A model generated the notes under the pieces. The model searched no databases, had not been told where the DNA came from, and saw only the letters and a list, made by a program, of their open reading frames with translations. From contig JAAYTY010000012.1 in NCBI GenBank assembly GCA_012523605.1, forward strand, positions 1 to 8,102: DNA of 8,102 bases, given 5' to 3'. Below, in pieces: positions 1-7,696 of this stretch (positions are counted from its first letter, which is position 1; every line of letters begins with the position of its first letter). The DNA is from Candidatus Fermentibacterota bacterium. GTDB taxonomy: Bacteria; Fermentibacterota; Fermentibacteria; Fermentibacterales; Fermentibacteraceae. Both the position numbers and the translations under genes were made by a program.

Positions 1-1785
1 CCAGCTGACCGTTCGGAGAACTACGGTATCGTGAGCTGGAATGATACCTTCTCCCCCCGTCAGATCCTCTCCCTCTGCACCTACGTCGAGGAGCTTACCG
101 AGACGAAGAAGCGCCTCTTCGCCGAACTGCCGGAGGAACGGGCGAGGGCTGTGGCGACGTATCTGGGGATCATGGCGGACAAATCTGCCGACTACAGCAG
201 CCTACTTACGAAGTGGGACAGCACTCGTAACAAGATCACGAACACATTCGACCGCCACGACTTCAGCTTCAAGTGGAGCCATGGGGAATTTGATGCAGCC
301 GCCAACCTCTTCCCATGGGGGCTTGACCAGGTCGCCGACGCCTACTCCGGCCTGGCCAGCTTGGCCCAGGGTGAAGCCAACCTCTTCGAGGACGCCTCCA
401 AGCCCCTGCCGGTGTCCATATCGAAGGGCAGCTCCGCCGACCTGAGAGGCGTATCCTCGGGCTCCGTCGAACTCATCTGCATAGACCCGCCCTACTACGA
501 CAACGTCATGTACGCCGAGTGCTCCGACTTTTTTTACGTCTGGATGAAGCGCACCCTCGGCGACGTCTTCCCCGACTGGTTCCGCGACGAGCTCACGAAC
601 AAGGACGACGAGGCCGTGGCCAACCAGGCCCGCTTCACCGGCCTCACCAGGGGCAAGAAGGACCTCGCCAGGGCCGACTACGAGCGCAAGATGGTCCAGT
701 GCTTCCGGGAACTGCACCGGGTGCTCCGCGACGACGGAGTCCTCACCGTGATGTTCACCCACAAGCAGGTCGAGGCGTGGGATACCCTGGCGACCTCCCT
801 CCTGAGCGCCGGCTTCGAGATCCGCTCCTCCTGGCCTGTGCACACCGAGAGCGAGCACTCCCTCCACCAGGCCAGGAAGAATGCCGCCCAGAGCACGATC
901 CTCCTGACCTGCAGGAAGCGAGAGGTGTCATCCGAACCCGTCTGGTGGGACGACATCAAGGGCGAGGTCCGCAGGACGGCCCGGAAGAAGGCCGAGGAGT
1001 TCCAGAAGCAGGGGATCACGGGAGTGGACCTCTACATCTCCACGTTCGGGCCTACCCTGTCTATCCTTTCGCGCCACTGGCCGGTGCTGACCAGCGAGTA
1101 TGACGAGCACTCCGGCAAGCCCAGGCCTCTGCGCCCGGAAACAGCCCTCGACCTGGCCCGCGAGGAGGTCGTCAGCCTGCGGAAGCGAGGGCTGCTGCTG
1201 GGCAGAACCGTGCAGTTCGATCCGGAGACCGACTGGTACCTGATGGCCTGGGATGCCTTAAAGGCGGTGGAGTTCCCTGCCGACGAGGCCCGCAAGCTGG
1301 CTCTGGCTCTCGGCCTCGATCTCGACAGGGAGATCATCAGTGCAAGGGGATTGGCGAAAAAGAAGGCCAGCTCCGTGGTCCTTGCCGAGCCCTGGCAGAG
1401 GCGCAGGCGAGGCATGGTAGATCCCGACCTCGAGGCGTTCGACTCGATGCTCGACGCCGCCCACACCGCAATGCTCCTCTACCGCGAGGAGGGCGCCCCA
1501 TCCTGCCTGGCCTTCCTGAACCGTACCGGGCTGCTGGGCGACGGGTCCTTCCGTCAGCTTGTCCAGGCGATGATCAACGCCATCCCCCGGACCCGTTCTG
1601 GGAAGGGTTTCGTCCGTCCCGAGGCTGACATCCTCGAGGCGATGCGACTGGCCTTCTTCGACGACCTGGAGGTCCCTCCGGAGGAAGCATTACCCGTCGA
1701 TGGAGAGCAGCTCTCGATGGCCGGGCTGCACGAGGGCGGGTCCGATTATGAGGAAGATGAGGAGGCCGAGGACGAGCAGGATTGA
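1..1785 (+). CDS. DUF1156-type adenine-specific DNA methylase, C-terminal part (5' end outside window)
   Basis: The reading frame is open from the first base. The GTG at 31 is not the true start, because the codons before it continue the conserved stretch NYGIVSWNDTFSPRQ, which in DUF1156/COG1743 methylases lies in mid-protein. About 594 residues are present, and family members are usually around 900 or more, so the DUF1156 domain and the SAM-binding motif I should lie upstream. Seen here is the catalytic motif IV, DPPYYDNV, at window residues 162-169, followed by YAECSDFFYVWMKR, then HRVLRDDGVLTVMFTHK and HTESEHSLHQARKNAAQST, all typical of the family. The C-terminal third is helical and ends in an acidic tail (EEDEEAEDEQ). 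The expected activity is N6-adenine methylation of DNA in the cytoplasm. Within Hma-like anti-phage loci this enzyme is paired with a PLD-helicase and a DUF499 ATPase; the helicase is found downstream here. Family assignment is firm; the defence role is inferred from the neighbours. Confidence 0.93.
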   Translation, partial: PADRSENYGIVSWNDTFSPRQILSLCTYVEELTETKKRLFAELPEERARAVATYLGIMADKSADYSSLLTKWDSTRNKITNTFDRHDFSFKWSHGEFDAAANLFPWGLDQVADAYSGLASLAQGEANLFEDASKPLPVSISKGSSADLRGVSSGSVELICIDPPYYDNVMYAECSDFFYVWMKRTLGDVFPDWFRDELTNKDDEAVANQARFTGLTRGKKDLARADYERKMVQCFRELHRVLRDDGVLTVMFTHKQVEAWDTLATSLLSAGFEIRSSWPVHTESEHSLHQARKNAAQSTILLTCRKREVSSEPVWWDDIKGEVRRTARKKAEEFQKQGITGVDLYISTFGPTLSILSRHWPVLTSEYDEHSGKPRPLRPETALDLAREEVVSLRKRGLLLGRTVQFDPETDWYLMAWDALKAVEFPADEARKLALALGLDLDREIISARGLAKKKASSVVLAEPWQRRRRGMVDPDLEAFDSMLDAAHTAMLLYREEGAPSCLAFLNRTGLLGDGSFRQLVQAMINAIPRTRSGKGFVRPEADILEAMRLAFFDDLEVPPEEALPVDGEQLSMAGLHEGGSDYEEDEEAEDEQD

Positions 1786-1802
1786 TCCTGATCTGCTGAG
1801 GC

Positions 1803-1831
1803 TTGACAATCGCCTGCTGCACTCCTACTAT
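1803..1831 (+). promoter_or_regulatory. Strong sigma70-like promoter for the NYN-helicase transcript
   Basis: A perfect -35 hexamer TTGACA (1803-1808) is followed by a 17-bp spacer and the -10 hexamer TACTAT (1826-1831). The -10 matches the consensus at positions 1, 2, 5 and 6. Transcription would start near 1838. It begins only 18 bp after the methylase stop and lies upstream of the terminator at 1899-1935, so the RNA from this promoter must pass that terminator before reaching the NYN gene. A chance match of this quality in a 180-bp gap is unlikely, but nothing in the sequence proves activity. Confidence 0.65.
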
Positions 1832-1837
1832 CCGTGT

Positions 1838-1898
1838 GTTGAAGCCCGCTGCAGTGCGCCTGCCTCGATTGCAGTATCGGCTGCAGCAGTTAGAGCCC
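1838..1898 (+). other. Putative structured leader or small-RNA body
   Basis: This is the stretch between the predicted transcription start and the terminator hairpin. It contains two CTGCAG-centred segments (GCTGCAG near 1848 and CTGCAGC near 1881) that can pair over 7 bp, enclosing a small CTGC/GCAG helix. A segment at 1854-1860 (GTGCGCC) could also pair imperfectly with the 5' arm of the terminator (1902-1908), giving a possible antiterminator. No leader peptide with a convincing start is visible. Either an attenuating leader for the NYN-helicase operon or a ~95-nt terminated small RNA would fit. The folding was judged by eye only. Confidence 0.3.
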
Positions 1899-1935
1899 CG
1901 GGGGGCACCTTCTGGTGCCCCCCGTATCTTTTTAT
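1899..1935 (+). terminator. Rho-independent terminator upstream of the NYN gene
   Basis: An 11-bp perfect stem has arms CGGGGGGCACC (1899-1909) and GGTGCCCCCCG (1914-1924), with the tetraloop TTCT. It is followed by TATCTTTTTAT, a T-rich tract. It ends transcripts coming from the methylase gene and would also act on transcripts from the promoter at 1803. It points to the + strand; the opposite side has no T-run. Confidence 0.9.
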
Positions 1936-1959
1936 CCTGCCATTTTGGTGATCTGATTC

Positions 1960-1966
1960 GGGAGGT
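1960..1966 (+). promoter_or_regulatory. Ribosome-binding site that favours the GTG at 1973
   Basis: GGGAGGT is a strong Shine-Dalgarno sequence. The GTG at 1967 touches it directly and is too close. The GTG at 1973 sits 6 nt downstream and is the better start for the NYN protein. Confidence 0.7.
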
Positions 1967-1972
1967 GTGCAA

Positions 1973-2640
1973 GTGGATGCCGAGGCCGCTGTACAAGCAC
2001 TATCGCGATCCAGAATCAAAGTGTTCGTAGATTACTGGAACCTGCAGCTTTCGATAAACGAACGTGTTTCGGAGGCCACAGGAGTGCCGGACAGCCGTTT
2101 CCCAATAGACTGGATTAAGTTCCCGGGTTGGGTAGCGGCGAAGGTTGCTGAAGTAGCAGGCATTGACCACTTTTCCTACGAAGGCACGATAGTTTACTGC
2201 TCCAGCGACATAAACCCCGAGGGAGTCAAGTTCAGGAACTGGGCCGAGAACTGGCTCAACCGCCGACCGGGCATCCAGGTGCAGTGCAGAGCCAGGAAGC
2301 CCCGGTCTCGGCTTCACTGCCCGACATGCAACGGTAATGTCATCCCGGCTGTCCGACCTGTTCGAATCCGATCCGTGGCATGACCGAAAAGGGTGTCGAT
2401 ACGGCGATTGCCACGGACATGATCCGGCTGGCATGGGAGGGAGCATACGAGATTGCAGTACTCGTTTCCTTGGGTGCAGACCTCGTGCCTGCTGTGGAGT
2501 TCCTTGATGCCAAGGGGAGAAAGGTGATCCAAGCTGGGTTCCCACCCAAGGGGCAGGACCTGATGAAAGCCTGCTGGGGTTCATTCGACCTTTTCAGCGG
2601 GAGAGGCGACTTCGAGAGAGCGGGATATGTCGCTCCCTAG
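1973..2640 (+). pseudogene. NYN-domain (PIN-like) nuclease with internal zinc knuckle, frameshifted
   Basis: Two partial frames join into one NYN protein of about 222 residues if one base is restored near 2344-2348 (CCCGG read as CCCGGG). The first frame runs to a TGA at 2381-2383; the second runs to TAG at 2638-2640. Joined, the protein has VFVDYWNL with Asp20 and Asn23, a C-x2-C-x7-C-x2-C knuckle (Cys116, 119, 127, 130) whose cysteine pairs lie on opposite sides of the break, then EKGVDTAIATDMI (Asp143, Asp149), and finally VSLGADLVPAV. In related NYN proteins that last motif normally reads S-S/G-D-x-D. Here the first Asp is Gly168 and only Asp170 remains. NYN proteins are metal-dependent, usually RNA-cleaving, nucleases. 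GC looks lower (about 50-57% in sampled lines) than in the neighbours. Its end overlaps the helicase start by 14 nt. It could be a decaying gene, or an intact gene with a base-calling error, although the Gly168 change argues for decay. Confidence 0.85.
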
Positions 2641-5600
2641 CTTCCCATTTCGGATCCAATACGGCCATGCCGATGACCGCCTCCACGACTTCTATATCCC
2701 TGCCCTGGAGCGGAGCGTCCGGTACGACCGAAGCACGGGCTACTTCTCCAGCTCAGCCCTTGCAATCGCTGCCGCCGGCGTGGCTCGCTTCATCGCGAAT
2801 GGCGGCCATATGCGCCTTCTCTGTGGTGCCCAGCTCTCTGCTGATGACGTAGAGGCTATCAAGAGCGGAACCCTCCAGATAGAGGGCGCTGTCAGCACCA
2901 GGATGGAAGCCGCACTCCAGATTCCCGACGATGAGCTCCTCCGGGGCAGGCTGGAAGCCCTCTCCTGGATGGTTGCCCATGGCACGCTCGAGATCATGGC
3001 AGTGCTTCCCCGGGGTCGTGACGGCCACCCGCTATCTGACAACGAAAGCCGCGACTACTTTCATCCGAAGGAGGGCTGCTTCCACGACGCCGAGGGGAAC
3101 AGCGTAGGCTTCACCGGGAGCTGCAACGAGTCGGCTAACGGCTGGGAGCACAACTACGAGGTCTTCGCTGTTTACACGTCCTGGCCACGGACGATCGATG
3201 GCGAGGCGATGTCCAGCGGCCGCCCCTTTATCAAGGGCATAACGCAGAGGTTCGAGGAGTTGTGGCAGGGCAGGGATCCCGATTGGATAGCACTGCGGAT
3301 CCCCGAGGCAGTTCGTCTCAAGCTGCTGTCGATCTGCCCGGAATCGGCCCCGGAGGTCGATCCCCTCGAGAGGCGCCCAATAGCAGCGGCTGTGCCTTCG
3401 CCTGCACAGCTCCAGCGTGACCGGATCCTGTTCCGGTTCATGAAGGAGGCTCCCAGGCTGGCATCAGCCTCCTCCATGGGTGCGGAGACCTCCGCCATTC
3501 ATCCCTGGCCACATCAGCAGGTCACGTCCGGGGAACTCATAGACCGTTATCCCAGGAGCTACCTGATCTGCGACGAAGTCGGCCTTGGGAAGACGATCGA
3601 GGCCGGGCTGGCTCTCCGGCAGCTCATCATCTCCGGGCGTGTAAAAAGGGCTCTGCTGCTGGTCCCGTTCTCCGTGGTCAGGCAGTGGCAGGAGGAGCTC
3701 TACGAGAAGTTTGCCATGAACATCCCCCGCTATGAAGGGGGCGTAGTCCTAGATGTACAGAGCAAGCCTCTGGAGTACGCCGAGCCCGCCGGTCCGTGGA
3801 ACTCGTTCCCGTTCCTGATAGCCTCCAGCCACCTTGCCAGGAGGAAGAGCAGGCAGGAAGAACTGCTGTCGGCGAATCCATGGGACCTGCTGATAGTGGA
3901 CGAGGCTCATCATGCCCGCAGGAAGGACTTCCTGGACAACCAGTACAGGCCGAACAGGCTTCTGGAACTCCTCCTCGGCTCGGGAGGCCGCCCCGGCCTC
4001 AGGAGTCATGCACGGTGCATCTATCTCCTTACTGCGACCCCGATGCAGGTTGATCCCCGCGAGGTGTGGGATCTGCTGAAGGTGATCGGGCTGGGCGGGA
4101 AGTGGGGAGCGTCAGACGAGGGCTTCGTGAGGTTCTTCGAACAGCTTCGCTTGCCTCTGGACCAATGCAACTGGGATTTCGTACTGGACATGGTGAGGGA
4201 CTACATGCTCACCGGGGGAGGCATCGACGAGAACTTCGCCCGGGTGGCCAAGGCGCGACTGGATCCAGTTGACTGGAAGCGGATCGTCGCCCTGCCAGAT
4301 TCCTATAGCCGACAGTCAACGATCGCCCAGCTCGACAGCACTGCCCGAGCCTGTCTCCACGAGTTCGCGGCAATCCACACGCCTGTTCGGGCCTATGTGA
4401 AACGCTGCACGCGCAACCTCCTTCGGAAGTACCGTGAGAAGGGCATCCTGAAGGAGAACATCCCGCTACGGAAGCCTACACAGGTCTGGATCGCCTTATC
4501 GGATGGCCCCGGCTCCGAGAGGGAGCTGTACGACCGGATCGAGGAGTACATCGCCGACTTCTACCGCAAGTACGAGCAGAAGAGGACCGGCAAGGGCTTC
4601 ATCATGACGGTGTATCGCCGGCGCCTCACCAGCTCCTTCCATGCTCTGAAGCTGAGCCTCGAGAGAAGGCTGGAGTACCTTCGGGGACAGGTGGGTGCGG
4701 GACAGCTCTTCACGGACGAAGACAACCCGGAACAGGATGACCTGCTTGTCGACTTCCTGGAACAGGACGATCGGGACACTGAACTGGCCCGTGAAGAACT
4801 GGAATACGTTGAGGACTTCATCCGAGGGCTCGAGGACCTCGGGACCGATACGAAGCTGGAGAGGCTCTTCGTCGAGCTGGGGGATCTCCTCAGCACCCGA
4901 GACAAGGTGATCCTCTTCACGCAGTACACGGATACGATGGATTATCTCCGCGACAGGCTCCGACAGGTCTACGGGTCGCAGGTGGCATGCTACAGCGGGC
5001 GGGGCGGAGAGGTCTGGAACGGCTTCTCCTGGCAGTACATGAACAAGGAGGAGATCAAGAAGGAGTTCAAGGCGGGCGACCACCTGAAGATCCTTCTGTG
5101 CACGGAATCGGCGAGCGAGGGTCTGAACCTCCAGACCTGCGGCGTGCTCGTCAACTACGACATGCCCTGGAACCCTATGAGAGTAGAGCAGAGGATCGGG
5201 AGGATCGACCGTATCGGGCAGCTCTATCCCGATGTCTGGATCCGGAACTTCTTCATCGAGGAGACAGTCGAGGCGGTAGTCTATCAGCGGCTGTCCGAGA
5301 GGATCACCTGGTTCGTGGATGTCGTAGGAGCCCTCCAGCCCATCCTCCAGAGGGTGGCCAGGACGATCGAGAAGGCGGCCATGACACCCAGGGAGGAACG
5401 TCAGAGTCTTCTCGACCGGGAAATCGCCAGCATCAGGGAGCAGCTTGAGACCCAGACCGCAGACGCCTTCGACCTCGACAAGTGGGTGGACGAGTCCGTG
5501 AAGGCGGTCAGGCCCGCATCAGGGCCGCTCGGGCTCGCTGACCTGGAGCGCCACCTGACGACTTCTCCGCTGACCGCTGCCCGGTTCAGGAAGCACGAGG

Positions 5601-6424
5601 TGATACAGGGCGCTTACCACTTCACTTCCGGCTCCAACACGCATGTCGTGACGTTCTCGCCAGCCGTCTTCGATGAACATCCCTACTCGGTCAGGTTCAT
5701 GACCTGGGGAGAACCTCTTCTGGAGGACCTCCTGACCGAAATCGCCGAGAAGGGCACGAGCAGCCCACCGGAGGGACTAGCGCTCCTCGAGTCAGAAGCG
5801 ACCGGACTGAGAGCTTTCTACGGATCAGGCGATACGGAGCCGATGGAGATAGTCACCCTCGAGGCGATGGAGAAGGAAGCCGGGAACGCCCCCACGGCCT
5901 GGCCACAGGAGAAGCAGGAGCTGATCCGTGATTCCTTCGGAAGGCAGGTGGAAGAACTTCTCAAGAAGGAGACAGCGATCGAGGAGTCAGCGCGGAAGGG
6001 TTTGGAGCTGTCCCTGAAGGAGGGTGTCGCCACCCTTCTCAGGCGGGCGGCTGCCGTGAAATACGCCGACCTGGATCTTCTCGATGGCAGGGACGCCACC
6101 CCGACGCCCGCCCAAGCACTGGACTCACTCCTGAAACTGGGATACCCGTGGAGAGGGCTCCTCTCGTTCCTCGGACACGAGGGTTTCCAGAACGTCCTTT
6201 CAGACGGCCTTCCAGACGAGTACTCCGCCCTCAGCATCGCGAAGAGGAAGCGCCAGCTCGAGGAGCTGACCGAATCGGCCAAAGACCTGCTCGGTCGAAT
6301 CGCGAAGGGGTATGAGAAAAGATCTTTGCCGGAAAAAGACGAGGCTACCGAAGTGCGGGTAACATGGCTTCCAGGACAGGCTCGTCCCGGGGAGTCAGCG
6401 GGCGCCGAAGAAGTCAGCAGATAG
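2627..6424 (+). CDS. PLD-like nuclease domain fused to SNF2/RapA-type helicase, anti-phage type
   Basis: A 1265-residue cytoplasmic protein. Residues ~5-200 form a phospholipase-D-like domain with one catalytic motif: His146-Pro-Lys148 and, 16 residues on, Gly164-Ser-Cys-Asn167, followed by ESANGWEHNYEVF. One HKD motif per chain implies dimerisation for cleavage, as in other single-HKD nucleases. The helicase core follows: Walker A DEVGLGKTIEAGL (Lys322), Walker B DEAHH (425-429), motif III TATP (469-472), motif IV KVILFTQY (760-767), motif V ESASEGLNLQ (from 827) and motif VI QRIGRIDRIGQ (855-865). All key residues are intact. An acidic charged insert lies around 697-730. Residues ~900-1265 are helix-rich and not recognised. 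The ATG at 2627 lies inside the end of the NYN gene after a GAGAGAGCGGG purine run, suggesting translational coupling. The likely role is ATP-driven DNA translocation with nuclease activity in an Hma-like defence system. Domain assignment is firm; the system assignment is from context. Confidence 0.93.
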   Translation: MSLPSFPFRIQYGHADDRLHDFYIPALERSVRYDRSTGYFSSSALAIAAAGVARFIANGGHMRLLCGAQLSADDVEAIKSGTLQIEGAVSTRMEAALQIPDDELLRGRLEALSWMVAHGTLEIMAVLPRGRDGHPLSDNESRDYFHPKEGCFHDAEGNSVGFTGSCNESANGWEHNYEVFAVYTSWPRTIDGEAMSSGRPFIKGITQRFEELWQGRDPDWIALRIPEAVRLKLLSICPESAPEVDPLERRPIAAAVPSPAQLQRDRILFRFMKEAPRLASASSMGAETSAIHPWPHQQVTSGELIDRYPRSYLICDEVGLGKTIEAGLALRQLIISGRVKRALLLVPFSVVRQWQEELYEKFAMNIPRYEGGVVLDVQSKPLEYAEPAGPWNSFPFLIASSHLARRKSRQEELLSANPWDLLIVDEAHHARRKDFLDNQYRPNRLLELLLGSGGRPGLRSHARCIYLLTATPMQVDPREVWDLLKVIGLGGKWGASDEGFVRFFEQLRLPLDQCNWDFVLDMVRDYMLTGGGIDENFARVAKARLDPVDWKRIVALPDSYSRQSTIAQLDSTARACLHEFAAIHTPVRAYVKRCTRNLLRKYREKGILKENIPLRKPTQVWIALSDGPGSERELYDRIEEYIADFYRKYEQKRTGKGFIMTVYRRRLTSSFHALKLSLERRLEYLRGQVGAGQLFTDEDNPEQDDLLVDFLEQDDRDTELAREELEYVEDFIRGLEDLGTDTKLERLFVELGDLLSTRDKVILFTQYTDTMDYLRDRLRQVYGSQVACYSGRGGEVWNGFSWQYMNKEEIKKEFKAGDHLKILLCTESASEGLNLQTCGVLVNYDMPWNPMRVEQRIGRIDRIGQLYPDVWIRNFFIEETVEAVVYQRLSERITWFVDVVGALQPILQRVARTIEKAAMTPREERQSLLDREIASIREQLETQTADAFDLDKWVDESVKAVRPASGPLGLADLERHLTTSPLTAARFRKHEVIQGAYHFTSGSNTHVVTFSPAVFDEHPYSVRFMTWGEPLLEDLLTEIAEKGTSSPPEGLALLESEATGLRAFYGSGDTEPMEIVTLEAMEKEAGNAPTAWPQEKQELIRDSFGRQVEELLKKETAIEESARKGLELSLKEGVATLLRRAAAVKYADLDLLDGRDATPTPAQALDSLLKLGYPWRGLLSFLGHEGFQNVLSDGLPDEYSALSIAKRKRQLEELTESAKDLLGRIAKGYEKRSLPEKDEATEVRVTWLPGQARPGESAGAEEVSR

Positions 6425-6547
6425 GACGATAGAACCGTCATCTCCTGGGCAAGCCTCTACAGCACCACCAGCCGCCCCTTCGACCCGCCCGAGACCGGCA
6501 AGATCGTGACCGGCCTTCGATCACCTGGGAGCCGAGCCTACGGCGCC
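6425..6547 (+). other. Convergent intergenic gap, possible coding remnant
   Basis: This 123-bp gap separates the stops of the convergent helicase and ATPase genes. I see no hairpin with a T-run, so neither gene has an obvious intrinsic terminator here. The + frame directly after the helicase stop reads VISWASLYSTTSRPFDPPE, which looks more protein-like than random sequence but has no start codon. It may be a leftover of a gene or of a longer helicase C-terminus. Confidence in any function is low. Confidence 0.25.
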
Positions 6548-7690
6548 CTAGCCGCTTCTGCCCGAGATCAGCTCCCTGAGAGGGACTACAGAGACACCCC
6601 GACCCAGGGAGTACGGTCTGGCCCCGGGATAGACGACAGTCAGGGAATCCAGGGCGAGGTCCTCCGAAGCTATCCTCATGGAAGGGGTCATCTTCGGGGC
6701 GTCTGCGCGCTTGAACTCGAAACCGAGCCTCTTCCCGTCCTTGATCGCCAGCAGGTCCAGCTCGGCCCCGTTGTGCGTGGCCCAGAAGAAGACCTCGTCC
6801 GGCGCAACAGCGGTGACGATCTCCTCGAGGGCATACCCCTCCCAGGACGCCCCGCACCTGGGATGACGCAGGAGATCGTCCGGGGTCCGTATCCCGAGCA
6901 TCGCATGGAGCAGCCCGGAATCGGTGAAGTAGATCTTCGGGGACCTGACCTGTCGCTTCGCGAGGTTCTCGTGCCAGGGCTTGAGCTGGCGGATCATCAA
7001 CGATCCGGTGAGTATGTCGAGGTAGCGCCTCACCGTGGGCTCGGATACGCCCATGGCACGCGCGGGGTCCGCCGCCTTCCAGATCTGCCCGTGATAATGG
7101 GCCAGCATGCTCCAGAACCTGAACATCGCCGGGAAGGCCAGGCGCACGCCCATCCCAGGCAGGTCCTGCTCGAGGAAGGCCCTTACAAACGACCTTCGCC
7201 ACAGGAAGGAGGTCTTGTTATCGGAGGCCAGGAAGGATGGCGGAAAGCCGCCTCTGAGCCAGTGGCTGTTCTCCTTCTCGAGACCGACCTCGGTCAGGCG
7301 GAAGGGGGTGATGTCGATGAACTCCGCCCGTCCCGCGAGGGACTCGGAGGACTGCCTGAGAAGCGCTCCCGAGGCGCTTCCCAGGATGAGGAACCTCCTC
7401 TTCCTGCGGGGCTGGTCCACCAGCACCCTGAGTACGGGGAAGAGGTCCGGCCTGCGCTGGATTTCGTCGATGACCGTGAGGCCGTCCAGCGCGCCGAGCG
7501 CGGTCATCGGCTCCTCGAGCCTTGCCAGGGAGAGAGGGTCCTCCAGGTCGAAGTAGTTCGCAGAGTCGGCATCGACGAACTGCCTGGCGAGAGTGGTCTT
7601 GCCGCTCTGCCTGGGCCCGGTCATCACGACGACGGGGCTCCTGCCAAGCGCCTGCCTGATCTCTTCCTCCAGCCTGGACCTTCTTATCAT
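6548..7690 (-). CDS. AAA_14/DUF4143 family ATPase
   Basis: A 380-residue protein, the usual length for this family. With the ATG at 7690 it begins MIRRSRLEEEI. Walker A is GPRQSGKT (25-32), and YFDLEDP follows at 46-52. Walker B is VIDEIQ (73-78), then LILGSAS (101-107) and SLAGR (117-121), all family signatures. The DUF4143 half contains SEPTVRRYLDILTG and KIYFTDSGLLHAMLG, and ends in a PD-(D/E)XK-like pattern: Glu310-x-Asp312 and Glu325-Phe-Lys327. These ATPases are common in bacteria and archaea and occur near mobile and defence genes; their biochemical role is not established. An in-frame TTG at 7723 would add 11 residues, but a GGAAAG lies too close to it. The ATG at 7690 lacks a Shine-Dalgarno yet sits 6 nt after a -10-like TATATT. 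It is convergent to the helicase and so is not in its operon. Function is unknown beyond ATPase. Confidence 0.93.
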   Translation of the reverse strand: MIRRSRLEEEIRQALGRSPVVVMTGPRQSGKTTLARQFVDADSANYFDLEDPLSLARLEEPMTALGALDGLTVIDEIQRRPDLFPVLRVLVDQPRRKRRFLILGSASGALLRQSSESLAGRAEFIDITPFRLTEVGLEKENSHWLRGGFPPSFLASDNKTSFLWRRSFVRAFLEQDLPGMGVRLAFPAMFRFWSMLAHYHGQIWKAADPARAMGVSEPTVRRYLDILTGSLMIRQLKPWHENLAKRQVRSPKIYFTDSGLLHAMLGIRTPDDLLRHPRCGASWEGYALEEIVTAVAPDEVFFWATHNGAELDLLAIKDGKRLGFEFKRADAPKMTPSMRIASEDLALDSLTVVYPGARPYSLGRGVSVVPLRELISGRSG

Positions 7691-7696
7691 GCCAGG

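Noticed and set aside
526..537. A run of seven T in the methylase as a possible slippery site
   Set aside because: The run encodes the conserved DFFY segment, and the frame stays open with family-conserved sequence on both sides. No alternative frame product is evident.
2000..2584. A 194-residue minus-strand frame across the NYN gene
   Set aside because: Both + frames carry conserved NYN motifs, and the minus frame shows no family signature.
4496..5083. A 195-residue minus-strand frame inside the helicase
   Set aside because: It lies fully within the intact helicase gene and has a repetitive Leu/Val/Glu composition typical of antisense frames.
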